From a virus, in IMG/VR virus record IMGVR_UViG_3300003690_000075, positions 1 to 27,669 of that record: a stretch of DNA of 27,669 nt; one strand, given 5' to 3'. The notes beneath the pieces were generated by a model. It did not search any database, was not told the DNA's origin, and worked only from the letters and a program-made list of their open reading frames with translations. A program made the translations under genes and the position numbers. Positions 15,168 to 23,048 of the stretch are shown here, piece by piece; position 1 is the stretch's first letter, and every line of letters begins with the position of its first letter.

Positions 15168-15586
15168 TGAGGGTCACCAACGGTTCGGGGCCGAGACGGA
15201 CCCACGGGCTCTTCCAGATCGCACAGCCCGCGGCCACGCATTTCAGGCGGGTTACTTGCCGTCAGGCCGAGTGTCGCGCCTACTGCTTCGGCTTCACAAC
15301 CATCGTCCCCGTTGGGGGCCCACAGGATCGTTACATACGCCATCATTCGGGGAAGGCGTTCACAGACAAGGTCGATGGAGGCATGGTCGAATTCTTCATC
15401 AAGCCAGGGCAGGAGTTCTGGGACGGCTCACCAGCTCACCAGCACAAGATCCCAATAGGGCGTGACCCGCTGTTCATCCACCGACCATCGGTGGGCGTTG
15501 GGGCCCGGAGGCTGGGCTTCCCGGAGTTCGCTGACACGATGAACGAGCATATGTACGAGAGCAACCAACAGAGGCAGCGCGGATAG
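15167..15586 (+). CDS. Hypothetical protein between the two tail-tube genes
   Basis: A 139-residue product; ATG 15167 overlaps the preceding stop (TAATG). VTCRQAECRAYCFGF gives a Cys-rich turn, followed by IVPVGGPQDRYIRHHSGKAF, MVEFFIKPGQEFW and HKIPIGRDPLFIHRP, ending RLGFPEFADTMNEHMY. I recall proteins of this layout next to tail-tube genes in actinobacterial-type phages without known function. The Cys/His content suggests a metal site. Confidence 0.75.
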   Translation: MRVTNGSGPRRTHGLFQIAQPAATHFRRVTCRQAECRAYCFGFTTIVPVGGPQDRYIRHHSGKAFTDKVDGGMVEFFIKPGQEFWDGSPAHQHKIPIGRDPLFIHRPSVGVGARRLGFPEFADTMNEHMYESNQQRQRG

Positions 15587-15602
15587 CTAACGGAGGGAGA
15601 CA

Positions 15603-16010
15603 ATGGCGAAAGAAAGTGGGATTACCTTATCGGTGACCGTGGACGACTCGGGGGGGCCTACGGCCCGGAATATCTCGAATGACATGGGCAGCGTGGATTG
15701 GGGGACACCCCGGAACACCCAGGATGTGACCGGGCTGGATAAGTCGGCAATGGAGCGCCTGTTGCTCCTGGCGGACGCCACGGTCACCCTCAACGGGTAC
15801 TTCAACGACGCCGCCAACCTGTCCCACGCCGTGTTCAAGACCATCCCGAGTACATCAGTGCAAAGGACCGTAACCATTGCCGTCAGTGGCCAATCGCTCG
15901 GGGGCGAACACTGGCTCACGGACTATGCGCTGACGCGGACAGAGACCGGGGAGCTAACCTGGACGGTACCCGGCGTGCTGGCCAACGGCACTGTCCCCAC
16001 CTGGTCGTAG
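15603..16010 (+). CDS. Second tail-tube-like protein, paralogue of the 14424 gene
   Basis: A 135-residue product behind GGAGGGAGACA. The stretch WGTPRNTQDVTGLDKSAMER, then LLLLADATVTLNGYFNDAAN, aligns with SPRNTLEVPGIDASAMER and FNSWFNDAAL of the first tail-tube protein. It lacks the other protein's C-terminal beta domain. It ends with ETGELTWTVPGVLANGTVP, typical of the tube core. It may be the main tube subunit, with the longer one as a decorated or minor version, or vice versa. Confidence 0.8.
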   Translation: MAKESGITLSVTVDDSGGPTARNISNDMGSVDWGTPRNTQDVTGLDKSAMERLLLLADATVTLNGYFNDAANLSHAVFKTIPSTSVQRTVTIAVSGQSLGGEHWLTDYALTRTETGELTWTVPGVLANGTVPTWS

Positions 16011-16022
16011 ACCTGAAGTCCT

Positions 16023-16067
16023 GGCCCGCGGGGCGGCATTGCAAGGGACGCCCTTGGCAAGCGGGCC
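16023..16067 (+). other. Stem-loop 1 upstream of the tail chaperone gene
   Basis: GGCCCGC (16023-16029) pairs with GCGGGCC (16061-16067). Inside, CAAGGG (16042-16047) pairs with CCCTTG (16051-16056). No T-run follows. It is in the only sizeable gap of the tail module. Confidence 0.6.
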
Positions 16068-16070
16068 GGA

Positions 16071-16128
16071 GTGTGCTGGGCGGGTTTAGGTTCTCCTTGA
16101 GCAGAGATTTCTTGGCCGCCCGGCACAC
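16071..16128 (+). other. Stem-loop 2 with a 13-bp stem upstream of the tail chaperone gene
   Basis: GTGTGCTGGGCGG (16071-16083) pairs with CCGCCCGGCACAC (16116-16128), 13 pairs including one G-T. The 32-nt loop contains a small TCTC/GAGA pairing. It ends about 12 nt before the GGAGGT ribosome binding site of the next gene. The absence of a T-run argues against a simple terminator. Confidence 0.65.
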
Positions 16129-16152
16129 TTAAACCATATTGGAGGTCATATC

Positions 16153-16587
16153 ATGGGACAAGGATTCCGTCTACCCGAGTCGGATATAGCCGTCCTCACC
16201 TCTTTCCCCGAGCCCTACGCTGGCGCGGAGGTAAAGGTCAGGCTGGATGTGCCAATTGGCATCTACATCGCGATTGAGGACCTGCGTGATCAGCAGAAGT
16301 TCTGGGATGTCGTTGAGCTATTCACCAAAGAGGTCCTCTCTGAGTGGAACCTGGAGACGGCAAAGGGCGAGCCTCTGCCGACCACTTGGGCAGGCGTGAA
16401 GACCGTTCCTCAGCGGTTCGTCATGATGGTCATCAACAACTGGGTGGAGGCGGCCTCGAGTGTGCCAGACCCTTTAGAAGGGCCATCGAGCAATGGCGCT
16501 GGGTCGGTGGAGGAATCGACCCTCGCACAGATAAGCCAGTTGGCGAGCCCTGGGGACTCGTCCGAGCCCGATTCATCGACGGCCTAG
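16153..16587 (+). CDS. Tail assembly chaperone, short form (gpG-like)
   Basis: A 144-residue product behind GGAGGT. Residues 25-105 form the conserved core (EVKVRLDVPIGIYIAIEDLR, FWDVVELFTKEVLSEWNLE, VMMVINNWVEAASSVPDP). After the slippery site the zero frame gives a low-complexity Ser/Gly tail, as usual for the short chaperone form. It would bind the tape measure and guide tail-tube assembly. It lies directly upstream of the tape measure, as expected. Confidence 0.88.
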   Translation: MGQGFRLPESDIAVLTSFPEPYAGAEVKVRLDVPIGIYIAIEDLRDQQKFWDVVELFTKEVLSEWNLETAKGEPLPTTWAGVKTVPQRFVMMVINNWVEAASSVPDPLEGPSSNGAGSVEESTLAQISQLASPGDSSEPDSSTA

Positions 16588-16694
16588 CTCGGCGGTATAG
16601 TTGCACGCCGTCTCAGATACTACGGGAGCCCATGTGGGTGTTCCAGCTCGTCAACATCGTAAACGAGGGTAAACCAGAAGATGCCGGGGAATGA
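16153..16694 (+). CDS. Tail assembly chaperone, -1 frameshift fusion (gpGT-like)
   Basis: The ribosome reads the short-form frame to the CCCTTTA heptamer (16470-16476), slips back one base, and continues with AGA at 16476. The fusion is join(16153..16476, 16476..16694), 180 residues. The new frame reads PFRRAIEQWRW and later GEPWGLVRARFIDGLARRY, ending VNIVNEGKPEDAGE, a typical T-domain with no plausible start of its own. The fusion stop overlaps the tape measure start by 14 nt. The long form is normally a minority product that recruits tube subunits. Confidence 0.88.
16470..16497 (+). promoter_or_regulatory. Programmed -1 ribosomal frameshift signal
   Basis: C_CCT_TTA in the zero frame (16470-16476) is a perfect X_XXY_YYZ slippery heptamer. 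A 5-bp hairpin GCCAT/ATGGC (16482-16486 with 16493-16497) starts 5 nt downstream. A second hairpin, GGGTCG/CGACCC, lies at 16501-16522. Confidence 0.88.
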
Positions 16695-18477
16695 AGTCCT
16701 CATCGTCATCGACGTCGACGCGAAAGGCGTCAACAAGGGCTTGGCGTCCGCCGGCAAGGGGCTCGATAAGCTCAAGAAGCAAACGGTCGGTGCCGACCGG
16801 TCCGTCGTCGACATGCAACGCCGGTTTGACTCCATGGGCAACACCGCTCGCCAGATGCCCACCAAGACGAAGCCCATGGCGAAGGACATGCAGGCTATGG
16901 ACCTCCAGATGGGGGGTGTGGGCGCATCCGCTGCTGGAGCAGCCGGAGGGATGAACTTCCTGCTGGGTAAGCTCGGGAAGTTGAGCGTGGTTGGGCTATC
17001 GTCGGCCATCATTCTCCGTGGCGTTACAGGGGCCACAGACCAGCTCAGAGCATCCGTGGGCTTGACTAACCTGATCGTTGGTGGCCTGGGTGGAGCGGCG
17101 GCAAGAACCGTTGAGCAGATGCGTCCTGCACTGCGAGCCATCGCCATGGACTTCGGTTTCGTCCAGGCTGACGCTGAGAGCGCCGCTGGTGCAATCATCC
17201 GAGCGTCGCAGCGCGAGGTGATCACCCTCGACAATGTCCGGTTCGCATTGGCCCTGGCCCGTACCGCCGGCATGGACCTGGCCGCAGCCGGGGATATTGT
17301 CGGCAAGGCTCTGATGGGCGAGGTGGAGCCGTTGGCGGCGATCACAGGGCTGGTCCGTGACTTCGGCGACTCTCAGAGTCGGACTATCGCGGAGGGTCTG
17401 AAGGCCACAACACAGACGCAGAAGTGGCTTGCAGGGCTCAAAACGCTCGGCGAGTTTGCCGGGGAGGCCGCAGATTCGGTGTTCCGTCTTATCGACACAC
17501 TGACCTCCAACTCCATTGTACAGCTCATCATCCCAAACCTGGATAAGATCGCCGCCGCACTTGGATTCATCGTTAAAGCGGTGAAGGAGCCCATGAAATT
17601 CGTTCTCGGCTTTGAAATAACCGGTGTCCCGGTCTGGTGGGCGAAATTTATCAAGGACGCGAAGACTCTATGGAATCTCCTCATCACCGCCACCTGGGAA
17701 GGGTTAACCCTGCCCAAGTGGACCGCTCCCTTCTTCGAGGCTTTTGTAAATGGTCTTACTACGCTAGCGTGGGTCGTGACGGTCACGCCCCTTTGGAGAG
17801 CTTTCAAGCTGCCCGGGTGGACCAAAAAGTTCCTGAAGAACGCGATTCAATACTGGGGTGTGATGGTCACGCCCCTTTGGACGCCACTAGTGCTGCCCAA
17901 GTGGACCGCTCCCTTCTTCGAGGCTTGGGTAAAGGGTCTTACTGCGCTAGCGTGGGCCGTGTCGGTCACGCCCCTTTGGATAGCTTTCAAGCTGCCCGGG
18001 TGGACCAAAAAGTTCCTGAAGAACGCGATTCAATACTGGGGTGTGATGGTCACGCCCATTTGGACGCCACTCACACTTCCTGATTGGGTCAAGGGATTCA
18101 TTAAAAAGGCGAAACAGTCCTGGACCGCAGTGCTGTCCATAGAATTCCATATGCCCGGTCCCCTTCAAGCCCTCATTGATCTCCTGAAACGTGCCCCTGG
18201 CAACATTCTTGAGGGTCTTAACCTCACGGGTTCACAGGTAGGCGCGCCAGGCGTAAAGGGATACGCCCACGGTGGCATCGTCAATCGCCCCACGCTAGCG
18301 ATGGTGGGCGAGGCCGGCCCCGAGGCTATAGTCCCGCTGCGTGGTGGTGGTGGAGGGCTGGGAGTCAACCTGACCATCAACATAGAGAACCTGACCGTGG
18401 ACGACGAGCTGCGTGTGCGGCAGACGGCACGGGAGATCAGCGACCTCATCGACGAGAACCTGCGCCGCGGGGCATAA
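16681..18477 (+). CDS. Tape measure protein with tandem Trp-rich repeats
   Basis: A 598-residue protein that sets tail length and probably enters the host envelope with DNA. The N-terminus is a polar helix (KGLASAGKGLDKLKKQ). Residues about 85-320 are Ala/Gly-rich with hydrophobic helices. Residues 344-404 and 405-465 are near-identical 61-residue repeats (183 bp each, 17710-17892 and 17893-18075), each made of two half-units beginning LPKWTAPFF and LPGWTKKFL. Similar half-units flank them (VPVWWAKF before, LPDWVKGF after). The C-terminus has the common GGIVNRPTLAMVGEAGPEAI motif. At about 1.5 angstrom per residue the tail would be roughly 90 nm; that is an inference. Confidence 0.93.
   Translation: MPGNEVLIVIDVDAKGVNKGLASAGKGLDKLKKQTVGADRSVVDMQRRFDSMGNTARQMPTKTKPMAKDMQAMDLQMGGVGASAAGAAGGMNFLLGKLGKLSVVGLSSAIILRGVTGATDQLRASVGLTNLIVGGLGGAAARTVEQMRPALRAIAMDFGFVQADAESAAGAIIRASQREVITLDNVRFALALARTAGMDLAAAGDIVGKALMGEVEPLAAITGLVRDFGDSQSRTIAEGLKATTQTQKWLAGLKTLGEFAGEAADSVFRLIDTLTSNSIVQLIIPNLDKIAAALGFIVKAVKEPMKFVLGFEITGVPVWWAKFIKDAKTLWNLLITATWEGLTLPKWTAPFFEAFVNGLTTLAWVVTVTPLWRAFKLPGWTKKFLKNAIQYWGVMVTPLWTPLVLPKWTAPFFEAWVKGLTALAWAVSVTPLWIAFKLPGWTKKFLKNAIQYWGVMVTPIWTPLTLPDWVKGFIKKAKQSWTAVLSIEFHMPGPLQALIDLLKRAPGNILEGLNLTGSQVGAPGVKGYAHGGIVNRPTLAMVGEAGPEAIVPLRGGGGGLGVNLTINIENLTVDDELRVRQTAREISDLIDENLRRGA
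17710..18075 (+). repeat. Tandem 183-bp direct repeat (two copies) inside the tape measure gene
   Basis: Copy 1 is 17710-17892 and copy 2 is 17893-18075. Long blocks are identical (for example, the segment encoding LPGWTKKFLKNAIQYWGVMV). Differences are scattered base changes. The in-frame 61-codon period indicates a recent duplication. Confidence 0.88.
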
Positions 18478-18489
18478 GGCTAGATACGA

Positions 18490-20859
18490 ATGGCGACGCC
18501 GGCATATCGAATAAGGGTTGACTGGAACCAGGACGGCGACTTCTCTGACACCAACGAGGACGTGACGTCCGATATACGCACGGCAGGTGGTCAGTCGATG
18601 AAGTATCGGTCCGGGAAGGCTTTCCCGTCCCACCACGCCACTGCCGGTATGCTCGAACTCATGTTGAAGAACGACGACCACAAGTATTCGCCGTCGCTCC
18701 TGACCGGCGCCATCTACCCGTTGGTGCTGCCCGGGCCGGACATCTGGGTCGAGCTGGCGTACCCGATGGACAACTTCAACGCCTCCAACGGGACGACGCT
18801 CGCCAGTCGCAAGCCCCCATACGACAGTCTGTTCGCTGCCTGGGCTGGCGACGCCACCGACTTCGATATTCAATCGAACAAACTGGTCCAGAATGCCGAT
18901 GACAAAACAGCGACCCTTGATTTTGGAGAGTCGGATTGCTGGGTCGACATGGAGTTCACATACGGCGGGACACTAAAGAGTGGGACTGATCCGATCTCAT
19001 CCCATTCAGGCATGATTTTGAGGTGGACTGACAACTCGAACTTCTTGCAACTTCACTTCACATCTAAAGGAACGCCCCGTGAGGGATTCCTTTTTGTGTA
19101 CAAGGAGAATGCAGGGACGGGTTCATCCGTAACCTTCTTCAGGGTTGTAGATAAGGACGGCACCAAAATAGTGCCTGCTGACGGTGACGTTGTTCGTATT
19201 ACCGCGCACCTCCATGGCAACGACATAGAAGTATTCGTTGACGACGTTTACCAGGGCACGGCAACGGACTCCTTCAACAACACGGCCACGAAACACGGCA
19301 TCGGTGGTCAGTTCAGACATGCTGACGACCGGTTCGAGAACTTCGGCGGGTGGCGGACAGTCTTCTTTGGCCGGATCGACACCATCCAGCCCCGGCCCGA
19401 GAACAACCGGCAGTATTGCTACATCCGGGCCTTCAACGACATGGAACGCCTCAAGGTCCACCAGACCTACAAAACAGCCCCCACGGGCGGCTCAGTGACA
19501 GCCAAGGCCATTCTGGATGTCATCCACGATGCCGTCGATGTACCGAGCCAGCACCGGATCTTCGACACTGGCACGACGCTGACGGTTGACGACAAGCACG
19601 AGGCGTCGATCGGCCGCAACGGACTCACCGAAATCTATCAGGTCCAGGACGACGACGTGGGGTTCTATTACGTGGATGGACGGACGTACCGCTATGAGGC
19701 GTCGGACCACCGGGATTCGGCACCACACACTACCTTCTTGAAGACGTGGCGAGGGGACCGGGCCGCGGGCGATGAGACGGATATGTACTTCTCGCAGGAC
19801 CGGTTCGAGTGGAACGACGGCAAGGACGCTGTCGAGAACGAGGTCTATTACGTCTACAACCGGATCTCCCGGACCACGGCGACCCAGGTGTGGCGCCTCG
19901 AGACCGACGACCGGCCGGCCATCGCCGTAGCAGAGACGTTGCAGTTCTTGATAGTTGGCGACAACGATAATATAGCCAACCCGAGGACGCCGCTCCACAC
20001 GACCGATTTCACTGTGAACACGGCGAAGGACGGTACCGGCACAGACCTCCTGATAGCGGAAGATTCAGAGCAAGGAACCGTCTCGGCAACCGGCAGCTCT
20101 GCGTTCACAATTGACGACACAACCCAGGACTTCACCGACTGGAATAATGGCAAGCACGTCATAAGAATAACGGACAGCAGCGGGGACATCGTGCAGGCGT
20201 GGATCGGAACAGAAGACGCAGATGGCGACGGCACGAAGGCCACGCTGTATAAGACGTCTGCGCTGACCACCAAGGGCTACATAGTGGGCGGCGATTCAGG
20301 GTTCAGCGAGGCCGACACGCCGCTCACTTACAACGTGTACAACGTGACGGTCGAGATGGACTCGGGCTTCGATGGGAACTTCCGGTTGCTCAAGATCGTC
20401 AACAACTCCGGCTCCGCGGGTTTCGTCACATTCCTTCGACTCATCGCGGACAAGGGTACGGCGTCGAGCAAGACCGCAGGGAGGGCCGAAAACGCGCAAT
20501 CGCAGCTCGACGTGGGGCGCCGGCGGATCGAGCATACCACCGTACACATCGACAACCATGAGACCGCTGAGGGCAGAGCTATCGAGAGGGTTCGGTTGAG
20601 GCAATTGCGTAAGGAACGACTCACCTTGGCGATGCCGAATAAAACCCGGGCCAACATGATGCAAATCATCCACCGGTCCCTGTCGGACCGCATCAATATC
20701 AAGTACACGTCCATGGGAATCGACGACACCTACCACATCGAACATCAGCAGGTAACCATCGCTGAAGGTGGGCTCTGGGTGAATTGCGAATGGGTCATGC
20801 AGCAGAGCCCAAGCGGGAATTTGGATTACGTGCGGTGGAATCAGCTTCAGTGGGCCTAG
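18490..20859 (+). CDS. Distal tail / minor tail protein with an inserted lectin-like domain
   Basis: A 789-residue product. The N-terminus YRIRVDWNQDGDFSDTNEDV, then LELMLKNDDHKYSP, is the usual opening of phage minor tail proteins that form the tail tip ring. Residues about 110-290 form a LamG-like beta-sandwich (ATDFDIQSNKLVQNAD, MILRWTDNSNFLQLHFTSKG, VRITAHLHGNDIEVFVDDVY). After FFGRIDTIQP the tail fold resumes with ILDVIHDAVDVP, TEIYQVQDDDVGFYYVDGR and a C-terminal RRRIEHTTVHIDN region. It follows the tape measure as expected. The lectin-like insert could touch host glycans; this is inferred. Confidence 0.8.
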   Translation: MATPAYRIRVDWNQDGDFSDTNEDVTSDIRTAGGQSMKYRSGKAFPSHHATAGMLELMLKNDDHKYSPSLLTGAIYPLVLPGPDIWVELAYPMDNFNASNGTTLASRKPPYDSLFAAWAGDATDFDIQSNKLVQNADDKTATLDFGESDCWVDMEFTYGGTLKSGTDPISSHSGMILRWTDNSNFLQLHFTSKGTPREGFLFVYKENAGTGSSVTFFRVVDKDGTKIVPADGDVVRITAHLHGNDIEVFVDDVYQGTATDSFNNTATKHGIGGQFRHADDRFENFGGWRTVFFGRIDTIQPRPENNRQYCYIRAFNDMERLKVHQTYKTAPTGGSVTAKAILDVIHDAVDVPSQHRIFDTGTTLTVDDKHEASIGRNGLTEIYQVQDDDVGFYYVDGRTYRYEASDHRDSAPHTTFLKTWRGDRAAGDETDMYFSQDRFEWNDGKDAVENEVYYVYNRISRTTATQVWRLETDDRPAIAVAETLQFLIVGDNDNIANPRTPLHTTDFTVNTAKDGTGTDLLIAEDSEQGTVSATGSSAFTIDDTTQDFTDWNNGKHVIRITDSSGDIVQAWIGTEDADGDGTKATLYKTSALTTKGYIVGGDSGFSEADTPLTYNVYNVTVEMDSGFDGNFRLLKIVNNSGSAGFVTFLRLIADKGTASSKTAGRAENAQSQLDVGRRRIEHTTVHIDNHETAEGRAIERVRLRQLRKERLTLAMPNKTRANMMQIIHRSLSDRINIKYTSMGIDDTYHIEHQQVTIAEGGLWVNCEWVMQQSPSGNLDYVRWNQLQWA

Positions 20860-20870
20860 AGGAAACATAA

Positions 20871-22184
20871 ATGGCGCAATCATCGGCCGTAGCAAGCGGG
20901 GACCTCGCGACAGCGACGCAGTACAACAACCTGCGCGACGACTCCATTTCCACGACGTTGGGACACGTCCACGATGGTACCAACGGACGGGTGCATGGTG
21001 ACGCTGTGGACTTGGTGTTCGGCGCGGGGTCCGACGCCGTCATGCGGTGGTCCACGGGCGACGTCTCCAACCACGCCCTCGTCATCGGCCTGGGGGACAG
21101 CAACCAGGGCCTCCACATCACCGACAAGGCTGCCGTAGCCACCGATTGGAACGTATCGGCGGACACCCACCCAACCGTCTACATCCACAGCAACACCACG
21201 CCCGCCACCGATTACCTGCGGCTGGGCGGTCACGACGGGACCACGGCTGATGTAGATGTGGTTGGCGGAACGACGCTACGGTTGATGATCGCGGGTGCGG
21301 TTCAGGCGACAGTCACAGCCGCCATCCTGAACCTACCATCGGGCAACACGTATCAGATCAACGCCACTGATGTTCTGTCTGCCACCTCACTAGGGTCAGG
21401 CGTCACCGCTTCGTCCCTAACCTCCCTTGGTGACAAAGTCTTCATCAACGACACCGCCAACGCCGGCATGACGGTTGGGCTCACCATCAACCAGGGGGCG
21501 AACGACGACGAGATATTGGCCTTCAAGTCCAGCGACGTGGGCCACGGTCTTACCAGCCGGGCCGAAACAGACACCTACGCCTCCATGCGTAAGTACAACG
21601 GCGATCGTGGTGGTTTGATCCTACGCGTCATTATGGAGACTGGCGAAACTAACCCCTATGTAACCGAGGTTTACAGCGGCAACAACGCCCAGACCCAGAA
21701 GAGCGCGGCCAACGGGAGGTCCATTGAGGAACACCACATCTACCAGCACGACGGCTCCAACGGCCTCAATGACATCACGGCCAACGGAAACGTGTTCGGT
21801 ATAAGGGCATACAAGTCGGGCGCTATGTCCACCGTCTTCATGGTGGACGAGGACGGAGACCTGTTCGCTGGCAACGCCACCGTCACCGTCCTGACCGACG
21901 ACTACAACGACGCCCACCTGATGAGGGCGTTCGCCTATGAGTCCCAGCGTCTTGGTGGCCGGGGCCTCGTTCGCTCGAGGTGGGACAGCTTCGTTAAGTA
22001 CAACCGCGCTGATCTAGCCGAGGTGGGGATACTCGGGTGTGATGCAGACGACGCGCTGTTTAACGTCACGCAGACCCTTCGGGTGGTGGGCCTGGCGACG
22101 TGGCAAGCCTGGACGGAACGGCAGGAGATCAAGGAGCGCATCCACACCCTCGAAAGCAGACTTATGGCACTGGAGGCAGCATAG
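20871..22184 (+). CDS. Tail fibre / receptor-binding protein candidate
   Basis: A 437-residue product behind AGAGGAAAC. The N-terminal 30 residues (SGDLATATQYNNLRDDSIST) and GHVHDGTNGRVHG look like a trimeric fibre attachment segment. The middle is Thr/Asn/Gly-rich beta structure (ITDKAAVATDWNVSADTHPT, AAILNLPSGNTYQINATDV). The C-terminus contains DDYNDAHLMRAFAYESQRLG, LAEVGILGCDADDALFNVTQ and a coiled-coil end (RQEIKERIHTLESRLMALE) typical of fibres that trimerise. Last in the tail module. Receptor binding is inferred from position and composition. Confidence 0.78.
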   Translation: MAQSSAVASGDLATATQYNNLRDDSISTTLGHVHDGTNGRVHGDAVDLVFGAGSDAVMRWSTGDVSNHALVIGLGDSNQGLHITDKAAVATDWNVSADTHPTVYIHSNTTPATDYLRLGGHDGTTADVDVVGGTTLRLMIAGAVQATVTAAILNLPSGNTYQINATDVLSATSLGSGVTASSLTSLGDKVFINDTANAGMTVGLTINQGANDDEILAFKSSDVGHGLTSRAETDTYASMRKYNGDRGGLILRVIMETGETNPYVTEVYSGNNAQTQKSAANGRSIEEHHIYQHDGSNGLNDITANGNVFGIRAYKSGAMSTVFMVDEDGDLFAGNATVTVLTDDYNDAHLMRAFAYESQRLGGRGLVRSRWDSFVKYNRADLAEVGILGCDADDALFNVTQTLRVVGLATWQAWTERQEIKERIHTLESRLMALEAA

Positions 22185-22186
22185 AG

Positions 22187-22405
22187 ATGGCAAAACTCAC
22201 GGGCGCGAAGGACTATACGGCGGCTCAGGTGACCAAGGTATACGCAGCATTCTCATTCCTAAACGAGGATGGTTCTCCTGCCACGGACGCCCAGATGCAG
22301 GAATGGATAGACCGGCAGGTGGAATCTAAGGTATTGCAGCACTACAGCCGGATAGAGGGTGCCAAGGCGGACGTTGCTGCCGCCGATGCCGTAAGGAACC
22401 TATAA
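22187..22405 (+). CDS. Small hypothetical protein downstream of the tail fibre
   Basis: A 72-residue product; ATG 22187 lies two bases after the fibre stop. It is mostly helical (AAQVTKVYAAFSFLNEDG, DAQMQEWIDRQVESKVLQHY). Followed after 11 nt by the next gene with an AAGGAGGT site. Function unknown. Confidence 0.7.
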   Translation: MAKLTGAKDYTAAQVTKVYAAFSFLNEDGSPATDAQMQEWIDRQVESKVLQHYSRIEGAKADVAAADAVRNL

Positions 22406-22415
22406 GGAGGTCGAC

Positions 22416-22829
22416 ATGGCGAGGTCAGACGAGCGTAGGGAGAAAGTGGCCAAGAAAAAGGCTCAGACAGCGGCGAAGGTCTGGATTGAGATACCCGAGG
22501 AGTTCCTTGACGTCGTAGATGAGCCGTGGCAGTTCAACAACCGGGGCACCGTCGAGGAGTTGGACTTCGTCGAGGTTCTTCAGCACACCATCCGGTTCAC
22601 CCCGGTGAAGAACGGGGGCGATGCCGAGCGGACCCTGGACATTCTGACGACACTCAGGGAAGACCACAACGGGCATATTGAGATGCGGCAGTCGGACTAC
22701 GACTGGATGCTGGCCCACTTCAAGGAGTTGGCGTTCAATCTCTGGAAGGCCCCCGACTCCGCTTACCTGGTGCGGTACCTTGAGGCGGTCACCCGCAAGA
22801 CGGAGCCCAAGGAGGCCGTCGAGGCATAG
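22416..22829 (+). CDS. Hypothetical protein
   Basis: A 137-residue product behind AAGGAGGTCGAC. A lysine-rich N-terminus (MARSDERREKVAKKKAQTA) leads to VWIEIPEEFLDVVDEPWQF and a helical C-terminal half (YDWMLAHFKELAFNLWK, AYLVRYLEAVTRKTEP). Conserved-looking small proteins of this kind follow fibre genes, but no function is known to me. It is the last gene before a gap of about 220 bp. Confidence 0.75.
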   Translation: MARSDERREKVAKKKAQTAAKVWIEIPEEFLDVVDEPWQFNNRGTVEELDFVEVLQHTIRFTPVKNGGDAERTLDILTTLREDHNGHIEMRQSDYDWMLAHFKELAFNLWKAPDSAYLVRYLEAVTRKTEPKEAVEA

Positions 22830-22845
22830 CGCCCGCAATGGGGCT

Positions 22846-22884
22846 TAGGCCCGGCGTTGCCCAGCCTCGCACGGCTGGGGCCTA
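22846..22884 (+). terminator. Candidate hairpin at the end of the tail module
   Basis: TAGGCCC (22846-22852) pairs with GGGCCTA (22878-22884). Inside, CCAGCC pairs with GGCTGG. No T-run follows, so it may stabilise an mRNA end or act with Rho. Confidence 0.45.
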
Positions 22885-22963
22885 GTAGAACCACCAGGGG
22901 CGACCCAGACGTTTCACCAGTCAGGACTAGAGGAGTGTCCAGGGCGTACCTGGAGGAGGCACG

Positions 22964-23005
22964 ATGGGTGCGACCAGGGTTAGAACACACTGGCGGGGCT
23001 CGTAG
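22964..23005 (+). CDS. Possible 13-residue peptide with a strong ribosome binding site
   Basis: ATG 22964 follows GGAGGAGGCACG at ideal spacing, then reads MGATRVRTHWRGS and TAG. It lies in the gap before the promoter at 23031. It could be a leader peptide, a remnant, or chance. Confidence 0.25.
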   Translation: MGATRVRTHWRGS

Positions 23006-23030
23006 CTGAGAAATTGCTCAAATTGCCCTG

Positions 23031-23039
23031 TGCTATAAT
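23031..23039 (+). promoter_or_regulatory. Extended -10 promoter (TGCTATAAT) before the membrane protein cluster
   Basis: TG-C-TATAAT at 23031-23039 is a perfect extended -10. No good -35 lies at 16-18 nt; TTGCTC at 23014 is only 14 nt away. The predicted start, near 23046, is about 3 nt upstream of the GTG at 23049. Confidence 0.6.
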
Positions 23040-23048
23040 CTGGGCCAT

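Noticed and set aside
17710-18075. CRISPR-like array
   Set aside because: The repeats are coding, 183 bp long, directly adjacent and have no spacers.
17637-18083. Second plus-strand frame over the tape measure repeat
   Set aside because: It owes its length to the 183-bp duplication; the tape measure frame is the conserved one.
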